Numbered from the stretch's first letter, positions 8,242 to 17,156 are shown. The stretch: 64,000 nucleotides of DNA from Hydrogenophaga crassostreae (GCF_001761385.1 NZ_CP017476.1:62001-126000), one strand, 5' to 3'. Notes: a model not told the origin generated them from the sequence alone. Program-made: numbers and translations.

Positions 8242-8272
8242 TTGACCTTCCCATAGGGGTAAAGCTTATAAA
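8242..8272 (+). promoter_or_regulatory. CueR-type promoter of copA
   Basis: TTGACC (8242-8247), a 19-base spacer and TATAAA (8267-8272). The spacer contains CTTCCCATAGGGGTAAAG, closely resembling known CueR operators such as that of E. coli copA. The long spacer means the promoter should be silent without activated CueR. The copA start is about 118 bases downstream, leaving a long leader in which I see no clear structure. Confidence 0.75.
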
Positions 8273-8389
8273 CAGAGATCCTCACTGCGCCATTGCGCGT
8301 TTTTCCCCTGGAGAACCACGTCTGTGGCCAGGCAAAGCCCGATCCAGGGCGTGTGCCGAGTCAACCCCCTTTCAATTCGCTGCTATTGA

Positions 8390-10828
8390 ATGAATGCCGA
8401 AACTTTGAATCCCTCTTTCAGCCAAATCGACCTCGGTATCGGAGGCATGACTTGCGCTTCCTGTGTGTCTCGCGTCGAGCGGGTCCTGAAGAAGCAGGCG
8501 GGCGTGAACGAAGCGACTGTGAATCTCGCGACAGAGTCGGCGCGCATCACGGTGTCGGGCGATGACGACCCTGCCGAAACCCTGGCGCGGTTGAAGCGCG
8601 CGGTGCGCGACGCCGGCTACGAGCCCCGTGCGATGGAGGCGATGGACGACAACGCTGGTGAAACCTGGCATGGCATTTCCCTCGATCTGTTGCCGGTGCT
8701 GATCGGTATCGCGCTGTCTGCGCCGCTGGCTTTGCCCATGGTTGGCGACCTGTTTGGCAAACACTGGATGCTGCCCGGCTGGGTGCAATTTCTGCTGGCC
8801 ACGCCGGTGCAGTTCTGGCTCGGTGCGCGGTTCTACCAGGCGGGCTGGGGCGCACTGAAAGCGTTGACGGGCAACATGGAGTTGCTGGTGGCCATTGGCA
8901 CCACGGCGGGCTGGGCGCTGTCGACCTGGCTTTGGCTGGGTGCGGAACCCGGGCAAATGGTGCACCTGTATTTTGAAGGTTCGGCGGTGGTGATCACGCT
9001 GGTTTTGCTGGGCAAGTGGCTGGAGTCGCGCGCCAAGCGCCAGACCACCAGCGCGATTCGCGCCTTGCACGCCTTGCGCCCTGACAAGGCCCACCTGTTG
9101 CCTGATGGGGTTCGGCGCACGGAACTCACCGATGTGGCGGTTGACGAGTTGCTGGCTGGCGACCTGATCCGGGTGTTGGCGGGGGAGCGCTTTCCAGCCG
9201 ATGGAGAGTTGGTTGAGGGTGAGACCCATGCCAATGAGTCGATGCTGACGGGTGAAGCCTTGCCGGTGGCCAAGGTGCCGGGCGATGCGGTGACGGGTGG
9301 CTCGCTCAACGGCGAAGGCTCGGTACAGGTTCGCGTGCGCGCGGTGGGGGCGCAGAGCACGCTGGCCCAGATCATTACCCTGGTGCAGGACGCGCAAGCG
9401 GGCAAGGCGCCGGTGCAGCGCCTGGTGGACAAAGTCGCGGCGGTGTTTGTACCGGTGGTGTTGGTCGTTGCGGCCATCACGCTGGCGACCTGGCTCTGGA
9501 TGGGCGCGCCATGGGAGCAGGCTTTGTTGAACACGGTGGCGGTGCTGGTGATTGCCTGCCCTTGCGCACTCGGGCTGGCCACGCCCACGGCCATCATGGC
9601 CGGCACGGGCGTGGCGGCGCAGCACGGCATCCTGATCAAGGATGCCCAGGCGCTGGAGATGGCCTACAGGGTGGACACGGTGGCTTTCGACAAGACCGGT
9701 ACGCTCACGGTGGGGCGACCGCGCCTGGTGGTGGTTGAGGCCATTCCGGGGGTTGATGAAGAAGCGGTGTTGCGTGCGGCGGCGGCGTTGCAGGCGCAGA
9801 GCGAGCACCCGTTGGCACATGCGGTGATGGACATGGCGCGCGAACGCGGCTGGATGCCGGCGGCAAATGCGGCGATTGAGGTGCAGTCGGTGACAGGCCG
9901 CGGCACCCAAGGTTCGGTGCAGGGCACGCGGCTGGCGCTGGGCAGTGTGCGCTGGATGAACGAGCTGGGGGTCGCCCTGGGGCCACTGGCGGCCTCGGTC
10001 ACGCAGCAACAGAACGAGGGCGCCACGGTGTCGGTTCTGGCCAGCCAGGCGGGCGAGGGTGCAGCGTGGACGCCGCTGGCGTTGCTGGCCTTTGGTGATG
10101 AGCCCAAGGCGGGGGCACAGCAGGCGATGGACCGGTTGCGCGCAGCCGGCTTGCGGGTGTTCATGGTCTCGGGTGACAACCGCGGCGCCGCCGAGGCGAT
10201 GGCGCGCCGGCTGGGCATGGATCCGGCCAAAGGCGAAGTGATCGCTGAAGTGTTGCCGGGCGACAAGGCGGCGGTGGTCAGGCGCTTGCAAAGCGGCGAG
10301 CAGGCCGTGGTGAGCGAAACGGCTGCACCTGAGGCGGTGCCCATGGTTGAAGGGCAGGTGTTTGCGGCCGAACCGGTCGCAGCCATCACGCCCGAGCCAT
10401 CGCCCGGGCCGTCTTCACCCAAGCGCCACACGGTCGCCATGGTGGGCGATGGTGTCAACGACGCGCCTGCACTGGCCGCGGCCGATGTGGGGCTGGCCAT
10501 GGGCGCGATGGACGGTGGGCAGGGCGGTTCGGATGTGGCGATGCACGCCGCAGGCATCACCCTGTTGCGCGGCGACCCGGCGCTGGTGGCGGCGGCACTC
10601 GACATTTCGCGCAAAACCGTGGTCAAGATCAAGCAGAACCTGTTCTGGGCTTTCGCCTACAACGCAGTGGGCATTCCGCTGGCGGCGATGGGTTACCTGA
10701 GTCCGGTGATTGCGGGTGCTGCCATGGCGCTGAGTTCGGTGAGCGTGGTGAGCAACGCTTTGCTGCTCAAGCGCTGGAAACCACAGGAAGCGCCTCATCA
10801 AGAGGTTTCTGTGTCGTCACAGGCTTGA
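8390..10828 (+). CDS. copA: CopA, Cu(I)-exporting P1B-type ATPase with an inserted loop
   Basis: An 812-residue copper ATPase. A single N-terminal HMA domain carries GMTCASC (residues 19-25). Membrane segments follow, with the copper-binding IACPCALG in the transmembrane region near residue 390, the phosphorylation site DKTGTLT (Asp about 434), a nucleotide domain with SEHPLAHA, and VGDGVNDAPAL near 685. It moves cytosolic copper to the periplasm. An oddity is a stretch of about 40 residues rich in Ala, Pro, Glu and Val (about 640-682), lying between LPGDKAAVVRRL and the GDGVND hinge; homologues normally have only a few residues there. The gene is divergent from copZ-cueR and controlled by a CueR-type promoter. 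The ribosome site before the start is weak. Confidence 0.95.
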   Translation: MNAETLNPSFSQIDLGIGGMTCASCVSRVERVLKKQAGVNEATVNLATESARITVSGDDDPAETLARLKRAVRDAGYEPRAMEAMDDNAGETWHGISLDLLPVLIGIALSAPLALPMVGDLFGKHWMLPGWVQFLLATPVQFWLGARFYQAGWGALKALTGNMELLVAIGTTAGWALSTWLWLGAEPGQMVHLYFEGSAVVITLVLLGKWLESRAKRQTTSAIRALHALRPDKAHLLPDGVRRTELTDVAVDELLAGDLIRVLAGERFPADGELVEGETHANESMLTGEALPVAKVPGDAVTGGSLNGEGSVQVRVRAVGAQSTLAQIITLVQDAQAGKAPVQRLVDKVAAVFVPVVLVVAAITLATWLWMGAPWEQALLNTVAVLVIACPCALGLATPTAIMAGTGVAAQHGILIKDAQALEMAYRVDTVAFDKTGTLTVGRPRLVVVEAIPGVDEEAVLRAAAALQAQSEHPLAHAVMDMARERGWMPAANAAIEVQSVTGRGTQGSVQGTRLALGSVRWMNELGVALGPLAASVTQQQNEGATVSVLASQAGEGAAWTPLALLAFGDEPKAGAQQAMDRLRAAGLRVFMVSGDNRGAAEAMARRLGMDPAKGEVIAEVLPGDKAAVVRRLQSGEQAVVSETAAPEAVPMVEGQVFAAEPVAAITPEPSPGPSSPKRHTVAMVGDGVNDAPALAAADVGLAMGAMDGGQGGSDVAMHAAGITLLRGDPALVAAALDISRKTVVKIKQNLFWAFAYNAVGIPLAAMGYLSPVIAGAAMALSSVSVVSNALLLKRWKPQEAPHQEVSVSSQA

Positions 10829-10838
10829 TATGGGTCAA
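10825..10838. promoter_or_regulatory. Fnr-like box upstream of the hemerythrin gene
   Basis: TTGATATGGGTCAA matches the Fnr/Dnr consensus TTGAT-N4-ATCAA at all but one base. It overlaps the copA stop codon and lies about 100 bases before the hemerythrin start, a usual activation distance. This suggests induction by low oxygen or nitric oxide, which remains inference. Confidence 0.55.
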
Positions 10839-10874
10839 GGCAGCGGCGGCCCGGCTTTGCGATAGTCAGGCCTT

Positions 10875-10902
10875 CATTCGCCGACCGATCGGTTGGCGAA
10901 TG
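10875..10902. promoter_or_regulatory. 28-bp palindrome before the hemerythrin gene
   Basis: CATTCGCC and GGCGAATG flank the self-complementary ACCGATCGGT, giving a 28-base inverted repeat with one central mismatch pair. It ends 29 bases before the start codon. It may be an operator, placed to repress, or an RNA hairpin in the leader. There is no T run, so it is not a standard terminator. Confidence 0.55.
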
Positions 10903-10931
10903 CGATTATTGACCGGTAGAGGAGACACAAG

Positions 10932-11528
10932 ATGAGCCACCATGAAGCCATGCGGGTGATCCGCGACGAACACGCCTCGCTCGCGGCCATGCTGCGTTCC
11001 TTGAAGCAAATGGTGCAGCGTGGGCCCGACCCTGATGGCAAGGGCGAACACGATCGCTTTTTCGATGTGTTGCGGGCCATGCTGTTCTACATCGACGAGT
11101 TTCCGGAAACGCAGCACCACCCCAAGGAGTCGGCGCTCCTGTTTCCGCGCGTGGCCAAGGCCGCGCCCCACACCATGGCGGTGATCGACCAGCTGGAACG
11201 CGACCACCACCAGGGGGAGAACCGGGTGCGCGATCTGATGCACCTGCTCATGGCCTGGGAGTACATGGGCGATACGAGGCGCGAAGCATTCGAGGTGGCG
11301 GTCATGGCCTACATCGAGTTCTATCTTGAGCACATGCGGCTGGAGGAAACGGTGGTGATGCCCGAGGCCGAAAAGCACCTGACCGATGCCGACTGGCACG
11401 CCCTCAACGCCGCCTTCGCCACCAACCAGGACCCGCTCAACAGCCGCATGCCCCGCAACCCGCAGTTCGATCGCCTGTTCACCCGCATCGTGATGCTGGC
11501 GCCTTCGCCGGTGGGTTTGGGCGACTGA
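10932..11528 (+). CDS. Hemerythrin HHE-domain protein
   Basis: A 198-residue helical protein with a hemerythrin-type di-iron site. Candidate ligands appear in order: RDEHASL near residue 14, TQHHPKESALLFP near 60-72, LERDHHQGE near 94-102 and EHMRLEETVVMP near 134-145. A start at MSHHEAM is preceded by GGAG. HHE proteins of this kind bind oxygen or nitric oxide or help repair iron centres; none of these is proven for this gene. The Fnr-like box at 10825 and the 28-bp palindrome at 10875 suggest that it is controlled by oxygen or nitrogen-oxide stress. It stands alone after copA. Confidence 0.88.
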   Translation: MSHHEAMRVIRDEHASLAAMLRSLKQMVQRGPDPDGKGEHDRFFDVLRAMLFYIDEFPETQHHPKESALLFPRVAKAAPHTMAVIDQLERDHHQGENRVRDLMHLLMAWEYMGDTRREAFEVAVMAYIEFYLEHMRLEETVVMPEAEKHLTDADWHALNAAFATNQDPLNSRMPRNPQFDRLFTRIVMLAPSPVGLGD

Positions 11529-11534
11529 GATCTT

Positions 11535-11868
11535 GCCCCCACGCTCCGCCGCTGCGCGGGTCGCTGCCCCCCGAGGGGGCTGGGCCTGCCTTGGGGCGGC
11601 CCGGCGGCTGGCCCGATAGCCCCCACGCTCTGCCGCTGCGCGGGTCGCTGCCCCCCGAGGGGGCTGGGCCTGTCTTGGGGCGGCCCGGCGGCTGGCCCGG
11701 TAGCCCCAACGCTCCGCCGCTGCGCGGGACGCTGCCCCGCGAGGGGCTGGGCCTGCCTTGGGGCGGCCCGGCGGCTGGCCCGGTAGCCCCCACGCTTCAC
11801 CGCTGTGCGGGTCGTTGCCCCCCACGGGGGCTGATTCACCTTGGGGCGGCCCGGCGGCTTGCTCATGC
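11535..11868. repeat. Four tandem copies of an 84-bp GC-rich repeat
   Basis: Units begin at 11535, 11619, 11703 and 11786, a period of 84, 84 and 83 bases. Each unit contains CGCTGCGCGGGTCG, CCCCCCGAGGGGGC and TTGGGGCGGCCCGGCGGC, each a potential stem. The last copy is the most divergent, and the third has a deletion in the C-run block. The array fills most of the 412-base gap between the hemerythrin stop and the MFS gene and starts seven bases after a stop codon. It is related to the dispersed repeats elsewhere in the window. Confidence 0.9.
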
Positions 11869-11940
11869 GCTCTGCCGCTGCCGGACACTTCGTTGCAGGC
11901 GACAGGCTTCTTTGGTGGGCTCGGGCCACAATGGCTGGCC

Positions 11941-13176
11941 ATGCCGAATGCCTCTGACTCTTCTTCTCTTTCAACCGATGCCACGCCCTATGTGAGGCTG
12001 GCGCTTGCGTTGGCTCTGGGTGCGGCGGTTTCTTTGGGCATCACGCGTTTCGCCTACGGCCTGCTGCTGCCCACCATGCGCGACGACCTGGGTTGGAGCT
12101 ACACGCTGGGGGGCGGCATGAACACCGCCAATGCGCTGGGGTATCTCATCGGCGCGCTTGCCACGCCCTGGCTCTTGCGCCGTACGCCTGCCACCAGCTT
12201 GCTGCTCTGGGGCGCGGCTTTGGCGACTGTGTTCATGGCGTTGAGTGGGTTTTTTGTCGACGCCATGCCCTTGCTGGTGCAGCGGCTGTTGGCGGGCGTG
12301 GCCAGTGCCTTGGTGTTCATTGCCGGCGGCCTGCTGGCCGCTCGACTGGGCGCGCGCCAGCCTCGGCGCAGCGGTTTCCTGCTCGGGCTTTATTACGGGG
12401 GCACGGGGCTGGGCATCACTTTGTCGGCGGTGGGCGTGCCCTGGGTGCTGGAGCAGGCCGCTGCACAGCCCCAAGCATGGGCCTGGGCCTGGTGGGCGCT
12501 GGCGTTGTTGTGCGCGGTCGCCACGGTGTTGCTGATGTGGCCAGCACGGGTGCTCGCGGCGAGCGAGCTGCCAGTCCATGCCACGCCGGCCACTGACCAC
12601 AAGCGGCAAGGCGCAGACCACCGCGTATTTCGCTACCGTGATTTTGCTTTCGCGTTGGCTGGCTACACCGGCTTTGGCGTGGGCTATATCGGTTACATGA
12701 CCTTTGTGATTGCGCTGCTGAAAGAGCAGGGCAGCAGCCCCGGCGCGATCACGCTGTTTTACGCGCTGCTGGGTCTGGCGGTGATGGCGTCGTCGCGCAT
12801 CTGGGCGGGTTTGCTGGACCGCCACAAAGACGGCCGGGCGCTGGCCCGGCTCAACGCCTTGCTGGGCGTGGCCACCATCGTGCCGGCGCTGACCACCGCC
12901 TGGCCGCTGGTGCTGGCTTCCGGCCTGTTGTTCGGCGGCGTTTTTCTCTCGGTGGTGGCCTCCACCACGGCGCTGGTGCGCCACAATCTGCCGCCAGCGC
13001 AATGGGCCGCAGGCATCAGCGCTTTCACCATCGTCTTCGCCGCCGGGCAAATCATCGGGCCCACGGTGGTGGGTTTCATCGCGGATGGGCCAGGCGGTCT
13101 GGCGCGGGGTTTGGTGTTTTCGGCGATCGCCCTGTGGTTGGGCGCGGGTTTGGCGTGGCGACAACGCGCTCTGTGA
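11941..13176 (+). CDS. YbfB/YjiJ-family MFS transporter
   Basis: A 411-residue transporter with about twelve membrane segments in two halves separated by a charged loop near residue 200-225. Features include the first helix GITRFAYGLLLPTMRDDLGW, which is characteristic of the YbfB/YjiJ group of the major facilitator superfamily, and a short loop RIWAGLLDRHKDGR between the C-terminal helices. The frame is open upstream through the repeat array, which is not coding; the ATG at 11941 precedes a short polar N-terminus and the first helix. Substrate unknown. It stands alone between the repeat array and the molybdenum hydroxylase genes. Confidence 0.85.
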   Translation: MPNASDSSSLSTDATPYVRLALALALGAAVSLGITRFAYGLLLPTMRDDLGWSYTLGGGMNTANALGYLIGALATPWLLRRTPATSLLLWGAALATVFMALSGFFVDAMPLLVQRLLAGVASALVFIAGGLLAARLGARQPRRSGFLLGLYYGGTGLGITLSAVGVPWVLEQAAAQPQAWAWAWWALALLCAVATVLLMWPARVLAASELPVHATPATDHKRQGADHRVFRYRDFAFALAGYTGFGVGYIGYMTFVIALLKEQGSSPGAITLFYALLGLAVMASSRIWAGLLDRHKDGRALARLNALLGVATIVPALTTAWPLVLASGLLFGGVFLSVVASTTALVRHNLPPAQWAAGISAFTIVFAAGQIIGPTVVGFIADGPGGLARGLVFSAIALWLGAGLAWRQRAL

Positions 13177-13268
13177 CGTGGACGCGAATTCCAAGGTCTT
13201 TCTTGCGTGGGTGCCGGGGAATACTCCGGTAGTCCTTCAAAATCGAAGGTCTTGATTTTGGAGACCCC

Positions 13269-13727
13269 ATGCAATTGACCGTCAACAAGAAGACCCACGA
13301 GATCGATGTTGAGCCCGAGATGCCCCTGCTGTGGGTGTTGCGCGACGAGCTGGGCATCACCGGGCCGAAGTTCGGCTGTGGTGTCGGATTTTGCGGTGCC
13401 TGCACGGTGCATGTGGGGGGTGTGGCGATGCGGTCTTGCTCGGTGCCGGTGGGCTCGGTGAAAGGTCTGGTGACCACCATCGAGGGCTTGGGCAACCCCA
13501 AGGCTTTGCACGCGGTGCAGGCGGCCTGGGTAGAGCATCAGGTGGCGCAGTGTGGTTACTGTCAGTCGGGTCAGATCATGACGGCGGCGGCTTTTCTGTC
13601 CAGTGTGCGCAACCCCACGGACCAGCAGATCGACGATGCCATGTCTGCCAACCTGTGCCGTTGCGGCACTTACCCGCGCATTCGCCTGGCTTTGAAAACC
13701 GCCGCTCAAAAACTCAAGGGAGGCTGA
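13269..13727 (+). CDS. Molybdenum hydroxylase small subunit, [2Fe-2S] (IorA-like)
   Basis: A 152-residue protein with the two iron-sulfur motifs of the xanthine oxidase family. The plant-ferredoxin type set is GCGVGFCGACTVHV (cysteines near residues 38-46), with another Cys in MRSCSVPV, and the helical domain set is CGYCQSGQIM with LCRCGTYPRI. It transfers electrons from the molybdenum site of the partner subunit, whose gene starts two bases downstream. The closest known group is isoquinoline 1-oxidoreductase alpha subunit and related aldehyde or N-heterocycle oxidoreductases. An inverted repeat (CAAAATC-N9-GATTTTG) just upstream of the start could be regulatory. Confidence 0.9.
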   Translation: MQLTVNKKTHEIDVEPEMPLLWVLRDELGITGPKFGCGVGFCGACTVHVGGVAMRSCSVPVGSVKGLVTTIEGLGNPKALHAVQAAWVEHQVAQCGYCQSGQIMTAAAFLSSVRNPTDQQIDDAMSANLCRCGTYPRIRLALKTAAQKLKGG

Positions 13728-13728
13728 G

Positions 13729-15987
13729 ATGGCCAGGATTGCAACCATTGCCCGGCGCACCTTTTTGATCGGCACCGCCGCTGTGGCAGGCGGCGTGGCC
13801 ATTGGCTATTTCGCTTACAAGCGCGAGGCGGACAACCCGCTGCTCGACGACCTCGGTCAAGGCGAAGCCACGCTCAACCCGTATGTGCGCATCGATGCCG
13901 ATGGCGTCACGCTGATCACGCCCCGGGCCGACAAGGGCCAGGGCGCGGTCTCCATTCAGGCGGCCTTGATCGCCGAAGAGATGGACCTCGCCTGGGGCGG
14001 TTTCAAGACCGACTTTGGCGTGCCCAGCGCGGCCTATTACAACGGCAAGGTGGCGGTGGAAGGCTTCCCCATTGCGGCCACCAGCGACACGTTGCTGGCG
14101 CGGGCCGGGCGGCAAGCGGGCGATGTGATCGGCAAGTTCACCGGCATGCAGATCACGGGTGGCTCGTCGACCGTGTCCGACGCGTTCGACAAGCTGCGGG
14201 TGGCCGGCGCGGTGGCGCGCCAGATGTTGCTGCGGGCAGCGGCGCAGCAAACCGGTCTGGCGCTGGCAGAGCTCAAAACCCAAGACGGTGCGGTGATCCT
14301 GCCCGACGGCAAGGCCTTGAGCTACGCCTCGCTGGCGGCCGCTGCGGCCCTGGTTGAGCCGCCGACCGATGTGGCGCTCAAGCCCGAAGCCGAGTGGCGT
14401 TACCTGGGCAAACCCATGCTGCGGCTGGATACGGTGGCCAAGTCCACAGGCACGGCGCTGTACGGCATCGATGTGCGCCTGCCCGATATGGTTTACGCCA
14501 CCGTGCGCGCCAACCCGCGCCTGGGCGGTGGCATGGTGTCGATGGACGCCAGCGAGGCGGAAAAGGCCAGGGGCGTGATCAAGGTGGTGGCGTTGCCGCA
14601 GGGCTTTGGCGTCATCGCCAACAACACCTGGCGGGCGTTTCAGGCCGCCGCGCTGGTCAAACCCGTGTGGGGACCTTCGCCGTATCCTGAAACCAGCGAA
14701 GCGCTGTGGACGAGCCTGGACAAGGCTTTTGAGCCAGGGCAGCACGACAGCCGTTTTCGCGACGAGGGCGATGTGGGCCTGATGCTGCAGACGGCGGGCG
14801 ACGATGTGTTCAAGGCGGAATACCGCGTGCCGTATCTGGCCCATGCGCCGCTGGAGCCGATGACGGCTGTGGCGCAGTTCAAAGACGGCTTGCTCGAGAT
14901 CTGGACCGGCACGCAAATTCCCGGCTTCCTTGTCAAAGGGGTGGCGGGCGTGACTGGTATCGATGCGGAAAACATCCGCCTGCATGTGCTGCCCATGGGG
15001 GGCAGCTTTGGCCGCCGCCTGGAAGACGACTACGTCAAGCAGGCCGCTTTGCTGGCCCAGGCGCACCCCGGTGTGCCGATCAAGCTGACCTGGACGCGCG
15101 AAGAAGACATGACGCACGACTTCCCGCGCCCTCAGGCCATTGCCCGGCTGCAAGGCACGGTGAAGGACCAGCAGGTGCAAGCCTTTGCCCTGGACATTGC
15201 CAGCACCTCGGTCTCGGCCTCCCAAATGGGGCGCCTGGGCTTTCCCGCGGCGGGACCCGATGTGGCCATCGTCGCAGGGGCCTGGGACCAGCCGTTTGCC
15301 ATTCCCCACTACCGGGTCACCGGTTACAAGGCGCCGGCTGCCGTGCCGGTCAGTTCGTGGCGTTCGGTGGGCGCTTCGGGCAATGGGTTTTTGCATGAAA
15401 GCGCGATGGACGAAATGATCCACGCCGCCGGTGCCGATCCGCTGGCCGAGCGCCTGCGCCTGTGTTCGCATGAGCCTTCGAAACGGGTGCTGCAAGCCGT
15501 GGGTGACATGAGCGACTGGGCCACACCGCTGGTGGAATCGCCAGACGGTCCGCGCGGCCGGGGGCTGGCCTTCACGCTGTCGTTCGGCGTGCCCGTGGCC
15601 GAGGTGGTGGAGGTCACAGCAACCGCCAACGGTATCCGCATCGACAAGGTGTTCGTGGCCTGCGAGGTCGGCAAGGTATTGGACCCGGTCAACTTTGAAA
15701 ACCAGGTGCAAGGTGGTGTGGTGTTTGGCCTGGGCCACGCCATCAACTGCGAACTTACCTACGAAGGCGGCGCCCCGCAGCAAACCAACTTCTACGCCTA
15801 CGCCGGCTTGCGCCTGAACCAGACGCCAGCCATCATGGTGAAAGCGCTGGAAACCACCGACGAAGTCAGGGGCATTGGTGAACCGAGCGTGCCACCTGCC
15901 GCGCCGGCTTTGGCGAACGCGATCTACGCGGCGACCGGGCAGCGCATTCGGGAATTGCCTTTGAACAAGGCGGTTGGGTTCGCATGA
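13729..15987 (+). CDS. Molybdopterin-binding hydroxylase large subunit (IorB-like)
   Basis: A 752-residue molybdenum-cofactor subunit of the isoquinoline 1-oxidoreductase / aldehyde dehydrogenase type. The N-terminus has twin arginines (ARRTFLIGTAAVAGG), suggesting Tat export to the periplasm, carrying its small subunit along. Molybdenum-cofactor binding segments include GGSFGRRLEDDYVKQAALLA, PVSSWRSVGASGNGFLHE and the C-terminal VRGIGEPSVPPAAPALANA, where Glu is the catalytic base. No cytochrome c, XdhC-like or FAD subunit gene is adjacent, so the electron acceptor is not evident. Substrate unknown: aldehydes or N-heterocycles are the family range. Confidence 0.88.
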   Translation: MARIATIARRTFLIGTAAVAGGVAIGYFAYKREADNPLLDDLGQGEATLNPYVRIDADGVTLITPRADKGQGAVSIQAALIAEEMDLAWGGFKTDFGVPSAAYYNGKVAVEGFPIAATSDTLLARAGRQAGDVIGKFTGMQITGGSSTVSDAFDKLRVAGAVARQMLLRAAAQQTGLALAELKTQDGAVILPDGKALSYASLAAAAALVEPPTDVALKPEAEWRYLGKPMLRLDTVAKSTGTALYGIDVRLPDMVYATVRANPRLGGGMVSMDASEAEKARGVIKVVALPQGFGVIANNTWRAFQAAALVKPVWGPSPYPETSEALWTSLDKAFEPGQHDSRFRDEGDVGLMLQTAGDDVFKAEYRVPYLAHAPLEPMTAVAQFKDGLLEIWTGTQIPGFLVKGVAGVTGIDAENIRLHVLPMGGSFGRRLEDDYVKQAALLAQAHPGVPIKLTWTREEDMTHDFPRPQAIARLQGTVKDQQVQAFALDIASTSVSASQMGRLGFPAAGPDVAIVAGAWDQPFAIPHYRVTGYKAPAAVPVSSWRSVGASGNGFLHESAMDEMIHAAGADPLAERLRLCSHEPSKRVLQAVGDMSDWATPLVESPDGPRGRGLAFTLSFGVPVAEVVEVTATANGIRIDKVFVACEVGKVLDPVNFENQVQGGVVFGLGHAINCELTYEGGAPQQTNFYAYAGLRLNQTPAIMVKALETTDEVRGIGEPSVPPAAPALANAIYAATGQRIRELPLNKAVGFA

Positions 15988-16271
15988 GCGTTGTGGCGGC
16001 GCCTGGAAACGGTTGACCGTCTGGCCTGGCACTGACCGTTCATCGCGGCGGCCCACTTGTTACGTTTGGTGGCGTTTGTGCGCCGCAACCGGCGCGGCAC
16101 GGCGCGTGCATGCGGTAAAAGCGCCACCAAGCCACCGGTTTTCAAGGGCGGAAGGCCTGTTCTGAGCCCTGACGACGGCAAACCCGGCACCGTGAATGAA
16201 TTACATTGAAGGGTGATCGCGGGTGTGCAAGGCAGTCGTTTCTCACTTTCCTGACACTATCTGGATTCCAC

Positions 16272-17123
16272 ATGGCCCAACTCTCCTCCGCTGGCATCAG
16301 CGCCGTACAAGACATCGCCCAACGGCATGGCTTCAGCTTCGATGCCGTTCAAAGCATGCTCCACTCCGTGATCAACGGCAATGGCAGCATGGCGCAATTC
16401 AACCACTTTGAGTTCGGTGGTTCTGGCCAGTGGATGCGCGGTGGCATGACCATGGTCGGTGACATGTTCAACAACAACCTCAAGGGCCGGGTAGACAACC
16501 TGTGTTCGGAACTGTCCCGCCTGATCCAGAACCAGCCCGACCTGATCCGTACCGGCAGTTTTCAGAGCCAGTCCCAGAACGGCAACACGGCCTACAACAG
16601 CTTTGGTGGGGGATCGGGCGAGGCCAACAACCCCAACAGCCTGTTCGTCGCGGCGCCTGCGCAAGCCAACTGGTGGGGTCCGGATCTGAAATGGCCCAAC
16701 AGCGCCGGTGGCCAAAACGGCATGCGCTATGCCTGGTTTTCACAAGCCCGCCGCCTGGCCATGGAAGTCAATGGCCAGGTCATCATTTACGACACGCTGG
16801 ACCACAACATCGGTGGCGTGTCGCAGCAGCAGAGCGGCGGCTACTCGGTGACGTTCTCCAGCCAATACGGTTATGTGGATCTGGCGAGCCTGCCCGTGAT
16901 CAGCATCAATGGCCTGCCCCCCTTGGCCCCTGCGCCGCCACCGCCCAGCTACAGCGCCCCACCGCAGAACAACATGGCCGCTGTCGACACGGCAGGGATG
17001 TCAACGGCCACTTCACACGATATTTTTGCCAGCCTTGAAAAGCTCGCCGCGTTGCAAGGGCGTGGCATTCTGAGCGATCAGGAATACGCGGACAAAAAGG
17101 CGGAGCTGTTGAGCCGGCTTTGA
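16272..17123 (+). CDS. SHOCT-domain protein of unknown function
   Basis: A 283-residue protein. Its N-terminal 200 residues are Gly-, Asn- and Gln-rich without a signal peptide and include VNGQVIIYDTLDHNIGG. A proline-rich linker (PPLAPAPPPPSYSAPP) follows, then a C-terminal SHOCT domain: IFASLEKLAALQGRGILSDQEYADKKAELLSRL compressed to its key points is a leucine-patterned helix, the turn GILSDQEY and a second helix. SHOCT modules occur at the ends of many unrelated proteins and probably mediate oligomerisation. The start is at MAQLSSAG, because the longer frame has no conserved character. A good terminator follows. Function unknown. Confidence 0.75.
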   Translation: MAQLSSAGISAVQDIAQRHGFSFDAVQSMLHSVINGNGSMAQFNHFEFGGSGQWMRGGMTMVGDMFNNNLKGRVDNLCSELSRLIQNQPDLIRTGSFQSQSQNGNTAYNSFGGGSGEANNPNSLFVAAPAQANWWGPDLKWPNSAGGQNGMRYAWFSQARRLAMEVNGQVIIYDTLDHNIGGVSQQQSGGYSVTFSSQYGYVDLASLPVISINGLPPLAPAPPPPSYSAPPQNNMAAVDTAGMSTATSHDIFASLEKLAALQGRGILSDQEYADKKAELLSRL

Positions 17124-17156
17124 GCTGGCTTCGCGGCGGCACAAAGCCGACGCCAC

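Noticed and set aside
8372..10291. Open frame of 639 codons antisense to copA
   Set aside because: A shadow of copA codon usage, low complexity (Arg, His, Gln) and without motifs.
11535..11868. CRISPR-like array
   Set aside because: The 84-base units are contiguous and GC-rich, with no unique spacers between repeats and no cas genes nearby.
13714..16056. Open frame of 780 codons antisense to the molybdenum hydroxylase genes
   Set aside because: It mirrors iorA/iorB-like genes that carry clear iron-sulfur and cofactor motifs; the antisense protein is Arg/His-rich with no domain. Long antisense frames are expected at this GC content.
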